Shown here: positions 44,479 to 53,216 of the stretch, piece by piece | Layout: each line of letters starts with the position of its first letter | Position numbering within the stretch: the stretch's first letter is position 1 | NCBI GenBank assembly: GCA_029962745.1 | Contig: CM057162.1 | Location: 6,756,655-6,820,654, forward strand | Direction of reading: 5' to 3' | DNA length: 64,000 bases | Source: Echinometra lucunter | Lineage: Eukaryota > Echinodermata > Echinoidea > Camarodonta > Echinometridae | Program-made: the position numbers and the translations under genes | The notes under the pieces: generated by a model | Seen by the model: only the letters and a program-made list of their open reading frames with translations | Told to the model about the DNA's origin: nothing | Database searches by the model: none

Positions 44479-46585
44479 CTCCCTCCCTCCCCTCTCTCTC
44501 TCTCTCTCTCTTTCCCTCTGTTTCTCTCTCTCTCTCTTATTATCAATTTCCTGTCGTAAATATAGACTGATCCTACTTACTTTGGACAATGAAATATGAT
44601 TGTCACTTCTATGGCATTTCTCATTTTCCACTGAATTCTTACACAAGAAAAGGGGGCAGTTGGGAAACTGCCTTTAAACCTTTTTTTTCCTTCTTCTTCT
44701 TCTTCACTTTTGTTGAATTCAACTTAAATAATTTTCAGGTAATTGATTGAAGTAAGCACTGGTTCAAGAGAGAACAAAAATATGAAAGGTTAAAGGAGAA
44801 TGCTACCCAGGCATCAGTGTGCTCTTAGTGAATAAAAGATTACCAAGAAGAGTTAACAGTGAAAGTTTGAGCAAAATCGGACAATCCGTTCAAGAGTTAG
44901 GAATTTTGAAAGTTTCAGTAAATCCCTATTATGGGGATCCTTGAGTTGGCAACTTTGCCAGCATCTGTGATGTCATCTTGGTCAACTCTCAATTCATTTC
45001 GTACATAATTTTTCAGAAAATGGCAACAAGCATTAATTTACATAAACTGTGGTCTAAACCATGGCAACAAGTGTTAATTTAGCGCCCTTTATTATTGGAC
45101 CTTTCTTAGTGTACGCACTAAATCAAGCACACTTATTACAACGAAATTTGCCTAAACCATGTCTAAATTTAAACCACCTTTGTGAATTCCGGCCATGGAA
45201 TATAAAAGCACGAATGATTAACATAAACTAAATGGCTAGATATCACACATAGCATATACATAAGAATTTTTCAAAAGCAAGAATACACAGACACAAAGAT
45301 ATATTACACAAAACATTCTGTCAGACAGGTAATTTTCATGAACCACCTGTACATTTATATTATAGGGAAAATTGCATTTTCAAAACAAAATTTTGACAGA
45401 TTCTTGCTCTGCATGTAATTCTTGGCATACATGCCAATAATTGTTGAGTCATCATTTTACAGCCAAGATCAGGGGGCACCCTTCTACCCTGACTGATTTA
45501 CAATTTTACATTAACTTTACTATGGTTTTTCTTAACTCCTTCCAAGCATGTATCTGCTTAACTCTGATTTTGTAACAATGTGTTATTTTGCAGTCTGATA
45601 AGAGAAGGTAAATGTACCTCTCTGCCCAAATTCAGAAGCCCAAAATAACTTGATGATGTACGGATCAACTCTTGACACAATATTGGAAGAAAGAGGGGTA
45701 CGGAAGACAACTCTCTATTTCTCTCTCTCCTATAAATAGAGCACCGATGCGATGACATCACAAAAAAAATTTTTAAATTTTCAGAATTTTGGATACCATT
45801 TCTCGATGGAGCATGATGAAAAACATCCACCCCCAAATTTTATGGGAATCGGCTCATGGGGACCCGATACGAGGCCACATGAATACCTACTTAGCCCCAC
45901 TGAAATCAGTGTAAATTGGCCTGGTTCTCAGCCAGGCCAATTTACACTGATTCAATGGGATAATTAGGCATCCATGTGGCCATACCTTGGGCCACTGTGA
46001 ACCAATTCACGTCAAATTTGGCATGTGGTGGTTTTTCATCATGCTCTGCCGGAATACAGTCACGAAAATGCTCAAATGCAAAAAACAAATTTAATGACAT
46101 CACACTTCAGTACTCTATGGCAGCTCTGAATGTTCTTAAGTTATACCTTCTAAATATGACTTGGTTGGTACATGTATACACTGGATTTACAAGCAATTTC
46201 TACAGATGCTTTACCCAGAGTTAACAGGGACAAAACTGACATTGGCCTGGCTAAGTATGCAGGTTATAAAACACGGATGCAAACATCTTGTAGGCTAGTT
46301 CAAATATTCAGCAGGTTTTTGTTTTTGTTTTTGTTTTTTTGGGGGAAGGGAGGTGGGTGCTTTCCCAGTTTTTCAAATACACCAAACAAATGCTACACTT
46401 TCCGTACCTCCAAGATCTGATGTCTGTGATGCATCAACTACTGTGATGGTTGTTCCTGATGGTACATCACTGGAACTCGGCAACTGTTTGTCTTCCATCG
46501 AAGTGGAAGATTCTCCAGCGCTTGGGTTTACAATGTCTGCCATTGTAGACGAGCCTGGTTGGTCCTTGGTGACGTCGGTTTCCAT
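30766..46585 (-). CDS. Multi-C2H2 zinc-finger protein, ten coding exons
   Basis: Exons in transcript order: 46585-46408, 41539-41417, 40974-40861, 39713-39666, 38260-38098, 36273-36180, microexon 35397-35387, 35244-35072, 32884-32733, 31911-30766. The phases chain throughout and total 2202 nt (733 aa). The N-terminus is Ser/Thr-rich and acidic, followed by two paralogous helix exons containing LQASE. An atypical C2HC-like motif (CMSCGSAF...HVC, about 266-284) precedes a classical C2H2 finger (about 323-345). Eleven further C2H2 fingers fill residues about 386-730, some joined by Kruppel-like linkers, with longer spacers after fingers 3 and 6. It is probably a nuclear DNA-binding regulator. 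The finger sequences do not match CTCF despite the count of 11, and I do not recognise an orthologue. Upstream non-coding exons were not found. Many introns hold transposons and duplicated exon boundaries. Confidence 0.85.
32200..32400. mobile_element. MITE-like element (ggtttaaacca family)
   Basis: The outer parts gaggtttaaaccatagggtg and gtggtttaaagttcttttgt carry inverted matches. A relative with the same right flank (tttgtgaattccggccatgg) lies at 45050-45196. Confidence 0.55.
32733..32884 (-). CDS. Zinc-finger gene, exon with first C2H2 finger
   Basis: 152 nt, acceptor atattttctttgacag|GAATGG and donor GTTCGG|gtatgt. It encodes YRCDECPKKFVKKSELVRHK plus NTH, a canonical C2H2 finger. Its first 63 nt and its acceptor are repeated nine more times in the intron just upstream. 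Confidence 0.87.
32822..33948 (-). repeat. Ten-copy 113-bp array of an exon's acceptor region
   Basis: Units begin near 32822, 32935, 33048, 33161, 33274, 33387, 33500, 33613, 33726 and 33839; the last decays after about 33900. Each unit contains a pyrimidine tract, ttctttcacag and the first 63 nt of exon 32884-32733. The nine extra units share CCTAACAAG where the real exon has CCTCACAAG, so they were amplified together. In the extra units the frame runs into TAA after LFYV. Confidence 0.95.
34045..34549. mobile_element. Palindromic element
   Basis: ggtgtggacctatcaaattc...gcaaaatataatgtcacaag at left matches the inverted right arm (atgacatcatatttgcgcta...gaattcgattggtccacagc). It lies in the intron upstream of the 113-bp array. 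Confidence 0.75.
35072..35244 (-). CDS. Zinc-finger gene, exon with atypical C2HC motif
   Basis: 173 nt, acceptor ttatttttcag|GACG and donor AATACAG|gtacgt. It encodes SYSCMSCGSAFNEVVDLMSH followed by VC: a CxxC, a finger-like middle and H-x-C in place of HxxxH, so it is a degenerate or modified zinc finger. Confidence 0.82.
35387..35397 (-). CDS. Candidate 11-nt microexon
   Basis: TTAGGATCACA is bounded by gggtagacag| and |gtatgt. Exon 6 ends in phase 0 and exon 35244-35072 is open only when two bases precede it, so a piece of length 3n+2 is required between them. This 11-nt segment supplies it, adding Leu-Gly-Ser and the first two bases of a Gln codon. The polypyrimidine tract is weak. A sequence error or another small exon could also explain the mismatch. 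Confidence 0.4.
35571..35986. mobile_element. piggyBac-like MITE
   Basis: TTAA-CCCATTCGTGACAG at left and CTGTCACGAATGGG-TTAA at right, perfect inverted repeats inside TTAA duplications; 416 bp, no transposase. It is in the zinc-finger gene intron between exon 6 and the microexon. Confidence 0.92.
36180..36273 (-). CDS. Zinc-finger gene, exon 6
   Basis: 94 nt, acceptor gaaattttcag|ACTTT and donor ACATTG|gtatga. Only one frame is open (LFVIGDDAPLNLRHELENYR, then LPKMPPYTTTL), and it fits the phase left by exon 5. It ends in phase 0, which does not fit the next large exon directly; see the microexon. Confidence 0.78.
36916..37091. mobile_element. MITE
   Basis: tggggtgttgcaagaaggtt and aactttcttgcaacacccca are inverted repeats with one mismatch; inner ttgcaatcaattgcaa and ttgcaatcgattacaa also pair. 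Confidence 0.9.
37146..38078. mobile_element. Non-autonomous DNA transposon, 0.93 kb
   Basis: GGAAACCAACACCCTCA (37149-37165) and its complement (38058-38074) form perfect ends, and weaker pairing continues for about 85 bp. Inside is a nested hairpin (37378-37486, centre acggtgctatagcaccgt) and a TGACGTCA site (37841). The 102-aa frame inside it is not an exon of the host gene. Confidence 0.85.
38098..38260 (-). CDS. Zinc-finger gene, exon 5
   Basis: 163 nt, acceptor ttcttcccag|TACCG and donor TCATCAAG|gtacag. It encodes a Gln/Glu-rich, probably disordered stretch (MYTQEESQPQEMVQQQ onward). A 0.93 kb inverted-repeat transposon begins only about 20 bp past its donor. Confidence 0.82.
38656..38843. 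mobile_element. Near-perfect hairpin MITE
   Basis: ggggcccgttgcataaaact through tattccatgaaga form two complementary arms of about 85 bp (ends ...agttttatgcaatgggcccc). The central attggctgttgagta spans the loop. Confidence 0.93.
38868..39215 (-). mobile_element. tRNA-derived SINE
   Basis: On the minus strand, agttcattcagtcggtaaag resembles an A box and catgggtttgagtcctaccc a B box; the tail extends to about 38868. It is in the zinc-finger gene intron between exons 4 and 5. Confidence 0.65.
39666..39713 (-). CDS. Zinc-finger gene, exon 4
   Basis: 48 nt, phase 1 at both ends, acceptor tccatatag|AGATG and donor GCAGAAG|gtaaat. It encodes MLIEDPSSAQDKQAE. The length is a multiple of three and the phases are symmetric, so it could be skipped without breaking the frame. 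Confidence 0.75.
39819..40227. mobile_element. piggyBac-like MITE, inverted copy
   Basis: Same ends as 35571-35986 (TTAACCCATTCGTGACAG) and highly similar throughout, but in the opposite orientation. It is in the zinc-finger gene intron between exons 3 and 4. Confidence 0.92.
40861..40974 (-). CDS. Zinc-finger gene, exon 3 (LQASE helix B)
   Basis: 114 nt, phase 1 at both ends, acceptor ccccctttag|TTGTC and donor CAGATC|gtgagt. It reads VLQASELMKQIMEQVNIKQE, aligning with LLQASEMMEIITQEV of exon 2. The NIKQED segment resembles a SUMO-acceptor motif (hydrophobic-K-x-E), which is inference. Confidence 0.85.
41164..41280 (-). pseudogene. Dead partial copy of zinc-finger gene exon 2
   Basis: It matches 41378-41496 at a 214-bp offset. 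The encoded end (EATTTVAPVMSQN) is preserved, but the donor GGGGgtaagt has become GAGGATAAAT and the exon's 5' half and acceptor are absent. Confidence 0.82.
41417..41539 (-). CDS. Zinc-finger gene, exon 2 (LQASE helix A)
   Basis: 123 nt, phase 1 at both ends, acceptor gatgacag|GTTTG and donor AATGGGG|gtaagt. It reads LLQASEMMEIITQEVTTLAQ, then a Thr/Val-rich tail. It is a clear paralogue of the next exon. A partial dead copy lies at 41164-41280. Confidence 0.85.
41707..42127. mobile_element. piggyBac-like MITE, related subfamily
   Basis: TTAACCCACAGAAGTACAG at left and CTGTACCTCTATGGGTTAA at right. Length and internal motifs (gccaatt, ttctgctcatgta) relate it to the two elements above. Confidence 0.82.
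42160..42220 (-). mobile_element. Degraded tRNA-like SINE fragment
   Basis: gctctgttggtagggcactg and tgtgtttgaatttaag on the minus strand resemble A and B boxes with mutations. Confidence 0.45.
42461..42496. repeat. (CT)n microsatellite
   Basis: Eighteen CT dinucleotides in the zinc-finger gene's first intron. Confidence 0.95.
42995..43370. repeat. Four-copy degenerate tandem repeat, about 100 bp unit
   Basis: Units carry ttttaatcttgtgggg, aaaacctct(aa)gag and ggtactataattt(c)aattg with variable poly-T and poly-A tracts, near 43000, 43090, 43200 and 43290. Confidence 0.85.
43666..43839. mobile_element. Tc1/mariner-pogo-type MITE, copy 2
   Basis: cagtcaactctgcacaagtc to gacttatgcagagttgactg (with one change), flanked by TA. 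It is oriented opposite to the copy at 26983 and lies in the first intron of the zinc-finger gene. Confidence 0.87.
44372..44537. repeat. C-run and (CT)n tract
   Basis: C runs at 44371-44394, then (CT)n to about 44474 and interrupted CT to 44537. Confidence 0.95.
45050..45196. mobile_element. MITE-like element, relative of 32200
   Basis: Contains gtggtctaaaccatggcaac at left and aaaccacctttgtgaattcc at right. Confidence 0.55.
45749..46111. mobile_element. Foldback element with perfect central hairpin
   Basis: Outer arms (gatgacatcacaaaaaaa, ggagcatgatgaaaaacatc) pair imperfectly with tttttcatcatgctctgccg and ttaatgacatcac. The centre, tcagtgtaaattggcctgg with ccaggccaatttacactga, is a perfect stem with a 7-nt loop. 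Confidence 0.82.
46408..46585 (-). CDS. Zinc-finger gene, first coding exon
   Basis: Starts METDVTKDQPG and ends TCTTGGAG|gtacgg in phase 1. Two acceptors are possible: gtacacag|GACATG (exon from 46588) or ttaaag|GCATT (from 46605). The upstream part has no stop, so translation could begin in an unseen earlier exon; the ATG at 46585 is the first Met visible. The product is Ser/Thr-rich and acidic. Confidence 0.75.
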
Positions 46586-46789
46586 GTCCTGTGTACAATT
46601 AATGCCTTTAAATGAAAAAAAAAAAACACACAAATTAGTGTACGTTATTGCTTTAAAATATTGGCTATGTTTTTTTTAAATTTCTGTTCAATCATGGCAA
46701 CCAACAAGACTGTTATCATTCACCTACAAACATATCTTGATCTACATTCTTACAGAAATTTGAACAAGTGGGACTAAAACTGATATGTC

Positions 46790-47225
46790 CCTGTTATTCC
46801 TTGATGGCATCAGTCTCCATACCGGATATCAGCGTACAGTGTACAACAAATGCCCTGTAATTAAAATGATTCAGAATGCAAAATGCTAATATATCATACT
46901 TTAAATTACTCATGTACACTGTAGCAAATAAATACATTTAGGTTTAAAAATTTGTGCGCATCATTTTTGTTGTCAAGGAGTTGAGTTTGTCCTTGTTGAT
47001 CAGTCTAACAACCATTGCCCCAAAATAAAGGTGATTCACAAGGACAAATGGTTGAAATATCATTTCAAAATCATGTAGCAATTCAATAATTTTGTTCAAC
47101 ACATTTGCACATGCAATTATTCTTGCTAAGTTTGTTGTAGAGGAGCTAGGTTTTAGTCCTTGGTGACGTGATGTCTATAACCATGACAAGTTTACAATCA
47201 ATGCTCTGAAATGAAAAGGATTCTC
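46790..47225 (-). repeat. Diverged copies of the first coding exon's acceptor region
   Basis: Near 46795-46870, 46985-47070 and 47150-47225 the sequence resembles 46555-46625 (the ccttggtgacg... tgtacaattaatgcc segment and its following intron). The last two also share upstream sequence (tttgttgt.ra.gag.t). Identity is low and spacing uneven, so this is an old degraded tandem duplication. Confidence 0.45.
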
Positions 47226-47324
47226 AACATAATGCCCACTTTACTTCTAAATCATGTACCAATCAACATTTTCAGTGAAAGTTACTTTCTGCAATTGGAA
47301 TTTTGCTCTCATAGCTTAGAATCA

Positions 47325-47725
47325 GGCCCCTAAAGCTCCGCCATTCTGTCCAGATCCATTAGAAGGCCGACCTAAGCACCCATCAATATTCATGATCAAA
47401 AATGAATAGTTCATTTTGTAAGATGCTTCCAACTAGTGGCATTTGTTTGTACGAATTATGAAACATTACACGCATGAACTTACCGCATGCACAGTTAATG
47501 CACAATAAATGCGCAACAAATGCGCGTTAAATCAAAGTGTCACAATAAAATTGATACGTGCAATAGATATGAATAATGCAACAGTGTTATCGATATCATG
47601 GCGATAATGGGTGTATATCGGCCCCTTCAAATGATCCAAAAGAGGCGGGGCCTAATGCCATTCACGTAATGATATCCGGGTGTGCTGCTTTTCGTCTAAT
47701 AAATTTGTTATATGTCTATGCTTAG
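47325..47725. mobile_element. Interspersed repeat, copy 2
   Basis: Opposite-orientation copy of 11175-11594, sharing ctaaagctccgc, ccatcaatattcatgatc and ggggcctaatgcca. Confidence 0.85.
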
Positions 47726-48202
47726 AACATGTACACCAGACTTGTCTGAGAATACTCTTTCTGTACCAAACAATGAACTCCTATTACTTATAAGTGGCAA
47801 CATGATGTTTCAGAGTTTGGTTTGTCATTACAAAATAAAATAATTTCCCAACAATTATTATTTTCCTTACACTAGGCCTCCACACTTCATTATTTCATTT
47901 TTCTTTTTTGAATTGAAGATCAAAAATTTGAAGCAAGGTTTTTTAAAAATACACTGCTTTGTATGTTTATTGCAGAATTTGTGTACAATTTCTCACTGGG
48001 AGCTTCCTGCTATGAGAAAAAAGGGAGAAAAGTTTGAAAGGATGGGGAAGAGAGCATGGTCCCAAGGCCAAGTACATGTGTAACTTGCCTAAAATGCAGT
48101 TGAAGTGGGCATACATGATTTTCAAGAAGATGTTCAATCATTATGAAATTAGTCTATTAGAAAAATATTAATAAAATTAGCCTTAAATGTTAAAATTCAA
48201 CA

Positions 48203-48702
48203 NNNNNNNNNNNNNNNNNNNNNNNNNNNNNNNNNNNNNNNNNNNNNNNNNNNNNNNNNNNNNNNNNNNNNNNNNNNNNNNNNNNNNNNNNNNNNNNNNN
48301 NNNNNNNNNNNNNNNNNNNNNNNNNNNNNNNNNNNNNNNNNNNNNNNNNNNNNNNNNNNNNNNNNNNNNNNNNNNNNNNNNNNNNNNNNNNNNNNNNNNN
48401 NNNNNNNNNNNNNNNNNNNNNNNNNNNNNNNNNNNNNNNNNNNNNNNNNNNNNNNNNNNNNNNNNNNNNNNNNNNNNNNNNNNNNNNNNNNNNNNNNNNN
48501 NNNNNNNNNNNNNNNNNNNNNNNNNNNNNNNNNNNNNNNNNNNNNNNNNNNNNNNNNNNNNNNNNNNNNNNNNNNNNNNNNNNNNNNNNNNNNNNNNNNN
48601 NNNNNNNNNNNNNNNNNNNNNNNNNNNNNNNNNNNNNNNNNNNNNNNNNNNNNNNNNNNNNNNNNNNNNNNNNNNNNNNNNNNNNNNNNNNNNNNNNNNN
48701 NN
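48203..48702. other. Assembly gap
   Basis: Exactly 500 N, likely a placeholder; true length unknown. Confidence 0.99.
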
Positions 48703-49765
48703 GAGGCAAATGGTTTCTTATTGCCTACCTATGAAGTTAATACGAGACCGCTTCAATTTCAATCTAAATCTCAGGTTGTTGTTGAGTAAAATACATTTTT
48801 ATTGGAAATACAAATGCCAATAAAGAAGTGTTTCTCTTAAAGTATGTTTGGGTTTCATCAAAGCCAAAATCTGTTGAAATTTTAACCAAAAACTAAATAA
48901 CATTTATAATGAGAGAAATGACATTCAGTGCCATTGCAGTCACACCATCATGTTGCAGGTACTTTTGTCTCCGCCACTTAACATATTGTTGTTGATGATT
49001 TTAGTACATCAGTACTGAACAATTGGCAATTATAATCATAATTATAATTTTAAAAGTTACAAAAAGAAAGGCAACTATAAAATTCATCAAAACATCTTAC
49101 AAATATCCAACCAGACTTGAGTAATACCATAATGCAGTGCAAAAAGTGCACACCCATTTCCTTCATGCAAATTTGAATTTGCTGAATTTAATACAAACTT
49201 TACACATCATTAACAATTAAAGGATTTGCCTGAATATCATTTTTCGTTCTTATATTAGTAAACAAAAAATAAAAACAAACAAGCAATTAATTGAGATCTG
49301 TTTTTTTCAGGTCATCCAGAAGAAACAATTATTAGTACTCCAAAAGCGTTTTCAACCTGCACCAAAATATCACTCAATTAGCAGGAATGTTCTTTATTGC
49401 CAATATTCTGAATATAATTTAATATTTTTACCAATTTTCAAAACATAAAAAATCCATGACAGTAAGCTTACACGATCTATCAATGCACAGTACACACAGT
49501 AATCATGCGTGACAATAGCCGCCACATTGGTGGTCTCGTCTATTACCTACACACATTATTGATTGGATGTCTTTATTGAGGTTCACTTTATGTACTCTAC
49601 ACTGTTCACAATGGTCAACTGACCTACGCAGTAGTTAACCAACTTCATAATATTTTATTTAAACCATTTTTACAGCACTCTTCTTTAGCATTATAATCCA
49701 CCACTACATTCCATGAAAATCCAGTATTTATATCTAAGGAAATTTTGACCATGACAAATTCTTAT
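48703..49765. other. AT-rich DNA after the gap
   Basis: No exon or element I can support. Confidence 0.5.
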
Positions 49766-49774
49766 CTTGGCACA

Positions 49775-50115
49775 TTTCGTCGCCGATATCACGAACCGGC
49801 ACAATAACCATTTTACGTGTAAATTTTGGGTTTTGAGGTTTTTACATATTATGAAAGCCAATGTAAAAATCTACATGTTCACCAAATTTCAGTTCCTGAT
49901 CTTGATTATTTTTCGAGATAAAGGCATTGTTAAAAATCACCTGTGTCCAAAAAATCCCGATTCTGCGAAATTTGGACTTCACGAACCGGCACTCTTAACT
50001 GAGTGCCACTTCGTGAAATCCGAACAGCAGCGCACGTATTTTACGTTAATGCGCGTAGATGCAACATGTCTTCTCTATATTAGGAGCTGTGGTTTCACGA
50101 ACTGGCACTGAATAG
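49775..50115. mobile_element. Interspersed repeat with tcacgaaccggcac motifs, copy 1
   Basis: The motif tcacgaac(c/t)ggcac occurs at 49791, 49980 and 50096 and, mutated, within. A diverged inverted copy is at 60256-60655. The overlapping 114-aa frame shows no domain. Confidence 0.75.
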
Positions 50116-51283
50116 GAATTATTCCCGTTTTCATCGTTTTCACTGATGTACAGGTAAGTAGAATGTCATTTTAAAGTATTATTATATTGAAGGTGTGATG
50201 ATCTGCCCACAATATGTTTCTTTTTAACCTAGAACCGAAGCAAAACACAAAAACAAATCAATTTTCCCCCAAGCGATCCATGTAGTCCCGCACATTGTGA
50301 ATAATGGCTTCCTCGAGGATGGGTTTCATAATCTGTCTAAGAGTAAGACTCAGGAGTAAGACGCCTCCTACAATCCACATCATTGTGATTCATGTACTAT
50401 TGAATGACGATATAAGATGATAATGATGATAATAATACTGATGATAACGATAATGACGATGATAACCTGGCCGTAGTCTAGATCCCTGCAGATTTTTTTT
50501 CGGGGGGGGGGCAAGAATATTATAACAACAAAGGGGTTTAAACAAAAAAGTATCCAAAGTATCTAAACAAAGGAGCCAATGATGGGCATAGAGAGATTTG
50601 ATGCAATCTTTGGGGAATTTTGGGGGAATTTTTTGGGTAAAGAATGTAAAGTCTTAAGAATTTCTGGGGGATCGGAGGCAACACTGCATGCCCCTGTTAC
50701 CTAGGCTATACGGTCATGGATAATGAACAAATCATAGATCTGCTAGCTTGTAGGCTTACATGTATTAACTTCTAAGTTCTGGCATTACTAGGTTTTTAAA
50801 AAATACATGTATGGATATTGCTGATACTTTGTAGGGCCTACTGGAGGTCTTAGTTACTTTAGTAATTCAACATCTACTTCAGATTGACCCCTCTTTTTGA
50901 AGACAGATCTGTATTCTGTAAATCTATATTTTCTTTCAATGTGACAGGGCTTGGACCAATTAAATCGTCAGAGTGAGAGCTTATCCTTGGTCAGAACTTC
51001 TAATACGCATGTAATTGGACTGCGGAGGGGTGTTCATGGGAACAGTTCACCAGAAAATGTGAAACCACTGGATCTGATAATTATGTCTTTGCAGATTGGG
51101 AGGTCTTATAATTGTTAAAGATGTAATAAAAGCAATTCGATATCTTATCCACCCAAAGAGGATTAAAAAAAAACAACATTTTGTTCTCTTACCACAGTAA
51201 AGAATAAACAACAGTCTAAAGGTAGGTTTGTTCATTGTTCAGTCAAAAATATTATGAACATGTTTTGTTTCTTTCTTTCACAG

Positions 51284-51342
51284 AGTCTGCATAGTGTGTG
51301 GTCTTTTATCAGAAAGGTGAAATATGAAAATGGGGAAAAAAG
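51284..51342 (+). other. Candidate exon, plus strand
   Basis: Strong acceptor (tgtttctttctttcacag|AGTCTG) and donor (AAAAAAG|gtaagg) enclose 59 nt open in one frame (SLHSVWSFIRKVKYENGEK). No protein family is recognised and I could not chain it by phase to other candidates. Confidence 0.2.
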
Positions 51343-51817
51343 GTAAGGTCCTCTACTTACTTTGTTGAGTTTTATTTTTAATAATCTGATAAAAAAATCA
51401 ATCACTCTCGGCTCTTTTCTTAATTTCATTTGGTCATCTTAATGTTAACAGCGGATAAATCTTTTTCATAAACTGTTGTTGCTCATGATTCGTAGAGTAA
51501 AACTATAGATGTAAAGTTGGCAAGCTTCAGGTGTAGGACTATATACTTTCTGTGAAAGGTTCGTCACCTGAGATGAAAACCTCTGTTTTTCTCTCCCATC
51601 TTTATTTCTAAAATAGAACATTTTGATGTACTTGGCAAGTGGAAAAGAGATGGCTGCCTATGTTAATGTTAAAGGACCTCATGTGTCATCCAAGAGAAAG
51701 CCCACTCCAATGATAAGAAAGGGAACACTAGTAAGGTTGAGAAGAAGGAATAGATGGTGGACGGGAAAGTTCTCAACGTGGTCATCATGATAGGCCCAAC
51801 ACAAACCACATTTTCAG

Positions 51818-51875
51818 ATGACAGTGATGATGACGATGATGACGAGGATCACATTCAGTATCATATCAGCAATTG
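51818..51875 (+). other. Candidate exon, plus strand, acidic
   Basis: Acceptor ccacattttcag|ATGACA and donor CAATTG|gtaagc. One frame reads DSDDDDDDEDHIQYHISN, an acidic cluster common in nuclear proteins. The Asp run may simply come from a gat microsatellite. Confidence 0.2.
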
Positions 51876-52029
51876 GTAAGCAAATATACTTCTCTGTAAT
51901 AATGATATACAAGGGTTATGCTGTGATGGTAACCCCTTGTCTATTCCATTCTTCCTGTTACTTTGAACACGAAAATAATCGTAATGGAGAAAAAATAATA
52001 TTGTGTTCATTCACTCATCTTGGCAAATT

Positions 52030-53216
52030 AAGCGGAGGGCCAAAAGCAGAAAAGGGGGGTTTCGTTCCACCATCTGTACAAACTAAGTAGACCATGCTCA
52101 TTTTCAAGCTTAAAGCATACCAAACAATATTCAAGAGGTCTACCTCAAAAAATTAGTAGCGAAAGCTTCCAAATCCAAGATGGCGTCCAAAATGGCCGCC
52201 ATTTTGACGGAATTTGAATTTTTCGAGATAAAATTTTATAGAAACATCCAATTGCAACAAAATTGGTCTCATCTGAAAGAGAATTAAATTTCCTACAGTT
52301 TGATGCCATTTGTGAGTAATGTCAAAGTAATTCGGTCCAGAAATTTAGTCAAAAAGTGTGTTTTTTGACATTTTTTCCCAAAACTGAAAATTTTCAAAAT
52401 GCATGATTGAGCATAAATCAAGAAAAAATTCGAGAATTGTCTTGAAACCTTCCAGAAAACTTTCTTGATATTCAATCATTACCTGTGGAAAATTAGAAAG
52501 CAATGCCATTCTCCGTTCTAAAGTTATAATGTCTCAAACTTGAAAACTCATATTTCATAAATTTCTCTTCTTGCATATGCATGTGTTATATTCCCATAGA
52601 CTATAATGCATTAACATGCATGTGCCCTGTACAAAAGTGCAGACGTGGATTTTCGCTCTACAAACCAAGAAGGCCATGCTTATATTTGTGCTTATTGACA
52701 TGTTTGTAACTAAACTTGGATGGTAGATGCCTTACACAAACTCCAGTGTTATTGGGGAGTCAAAGGTCACATATGTAGGTCAAAGGTCAAATGAGGTCAA
52801 ATGTTAACATTTTCTGTGTATATTTCTACTGGGGTTGGTAACTTTAGAACCATAAGTCCATTTGTAACCAAACTTGGATAGTAGATGCCTTTCAGGGACA
52901 TAACTGGTATTTGAGGGTCAAATGTCATGTATGTAGGTCAAAGGTCAAATGGTAAAAAAATCATGCATATTTCTACTGGGGTTGGTAAGTTTAGAACCAT
53001 AAGTCCATTTATAACAAAACTTGAATGGTAATTACCCTTTAAGGACCTCATTGCTATTTGGGGGTCAAAGGTCATGGGTGCAGGTCAAAGGTCAAAGGAG
53101 GTCAAATGTTAAAACTTTCCTGCAATTTTCTATTGGGGTTGATGGCTTTAGAACGATGACTCCAAACTTGGATGGTAGATGCCCTATATAGGGACCTCAA
53201 TTCCACATGTTATGGG
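52030..53216. repeat. Left arm of large inverted repeat
   Basis: About 1.19 kb, nearly identical in reverse complement to 55134-56318. The outer half holds unique sequence (a 60-codon frame is mirrored in both arms). The inner half has three to four tandem units of about 150 bp, each carrying aggtcaaaggtca. Confidence 0.92.

Noticed and set aside
48187..48789. Long frames spanning 48.2-48.8 kb
   Set aside because: They are made of N; this is an assembly gap.
52293..52475. 60-residue frame also present at 55863-56045
   Set aside because: Mirrored in the two arms of the inverted repeat, with no domain; repeat sequence.
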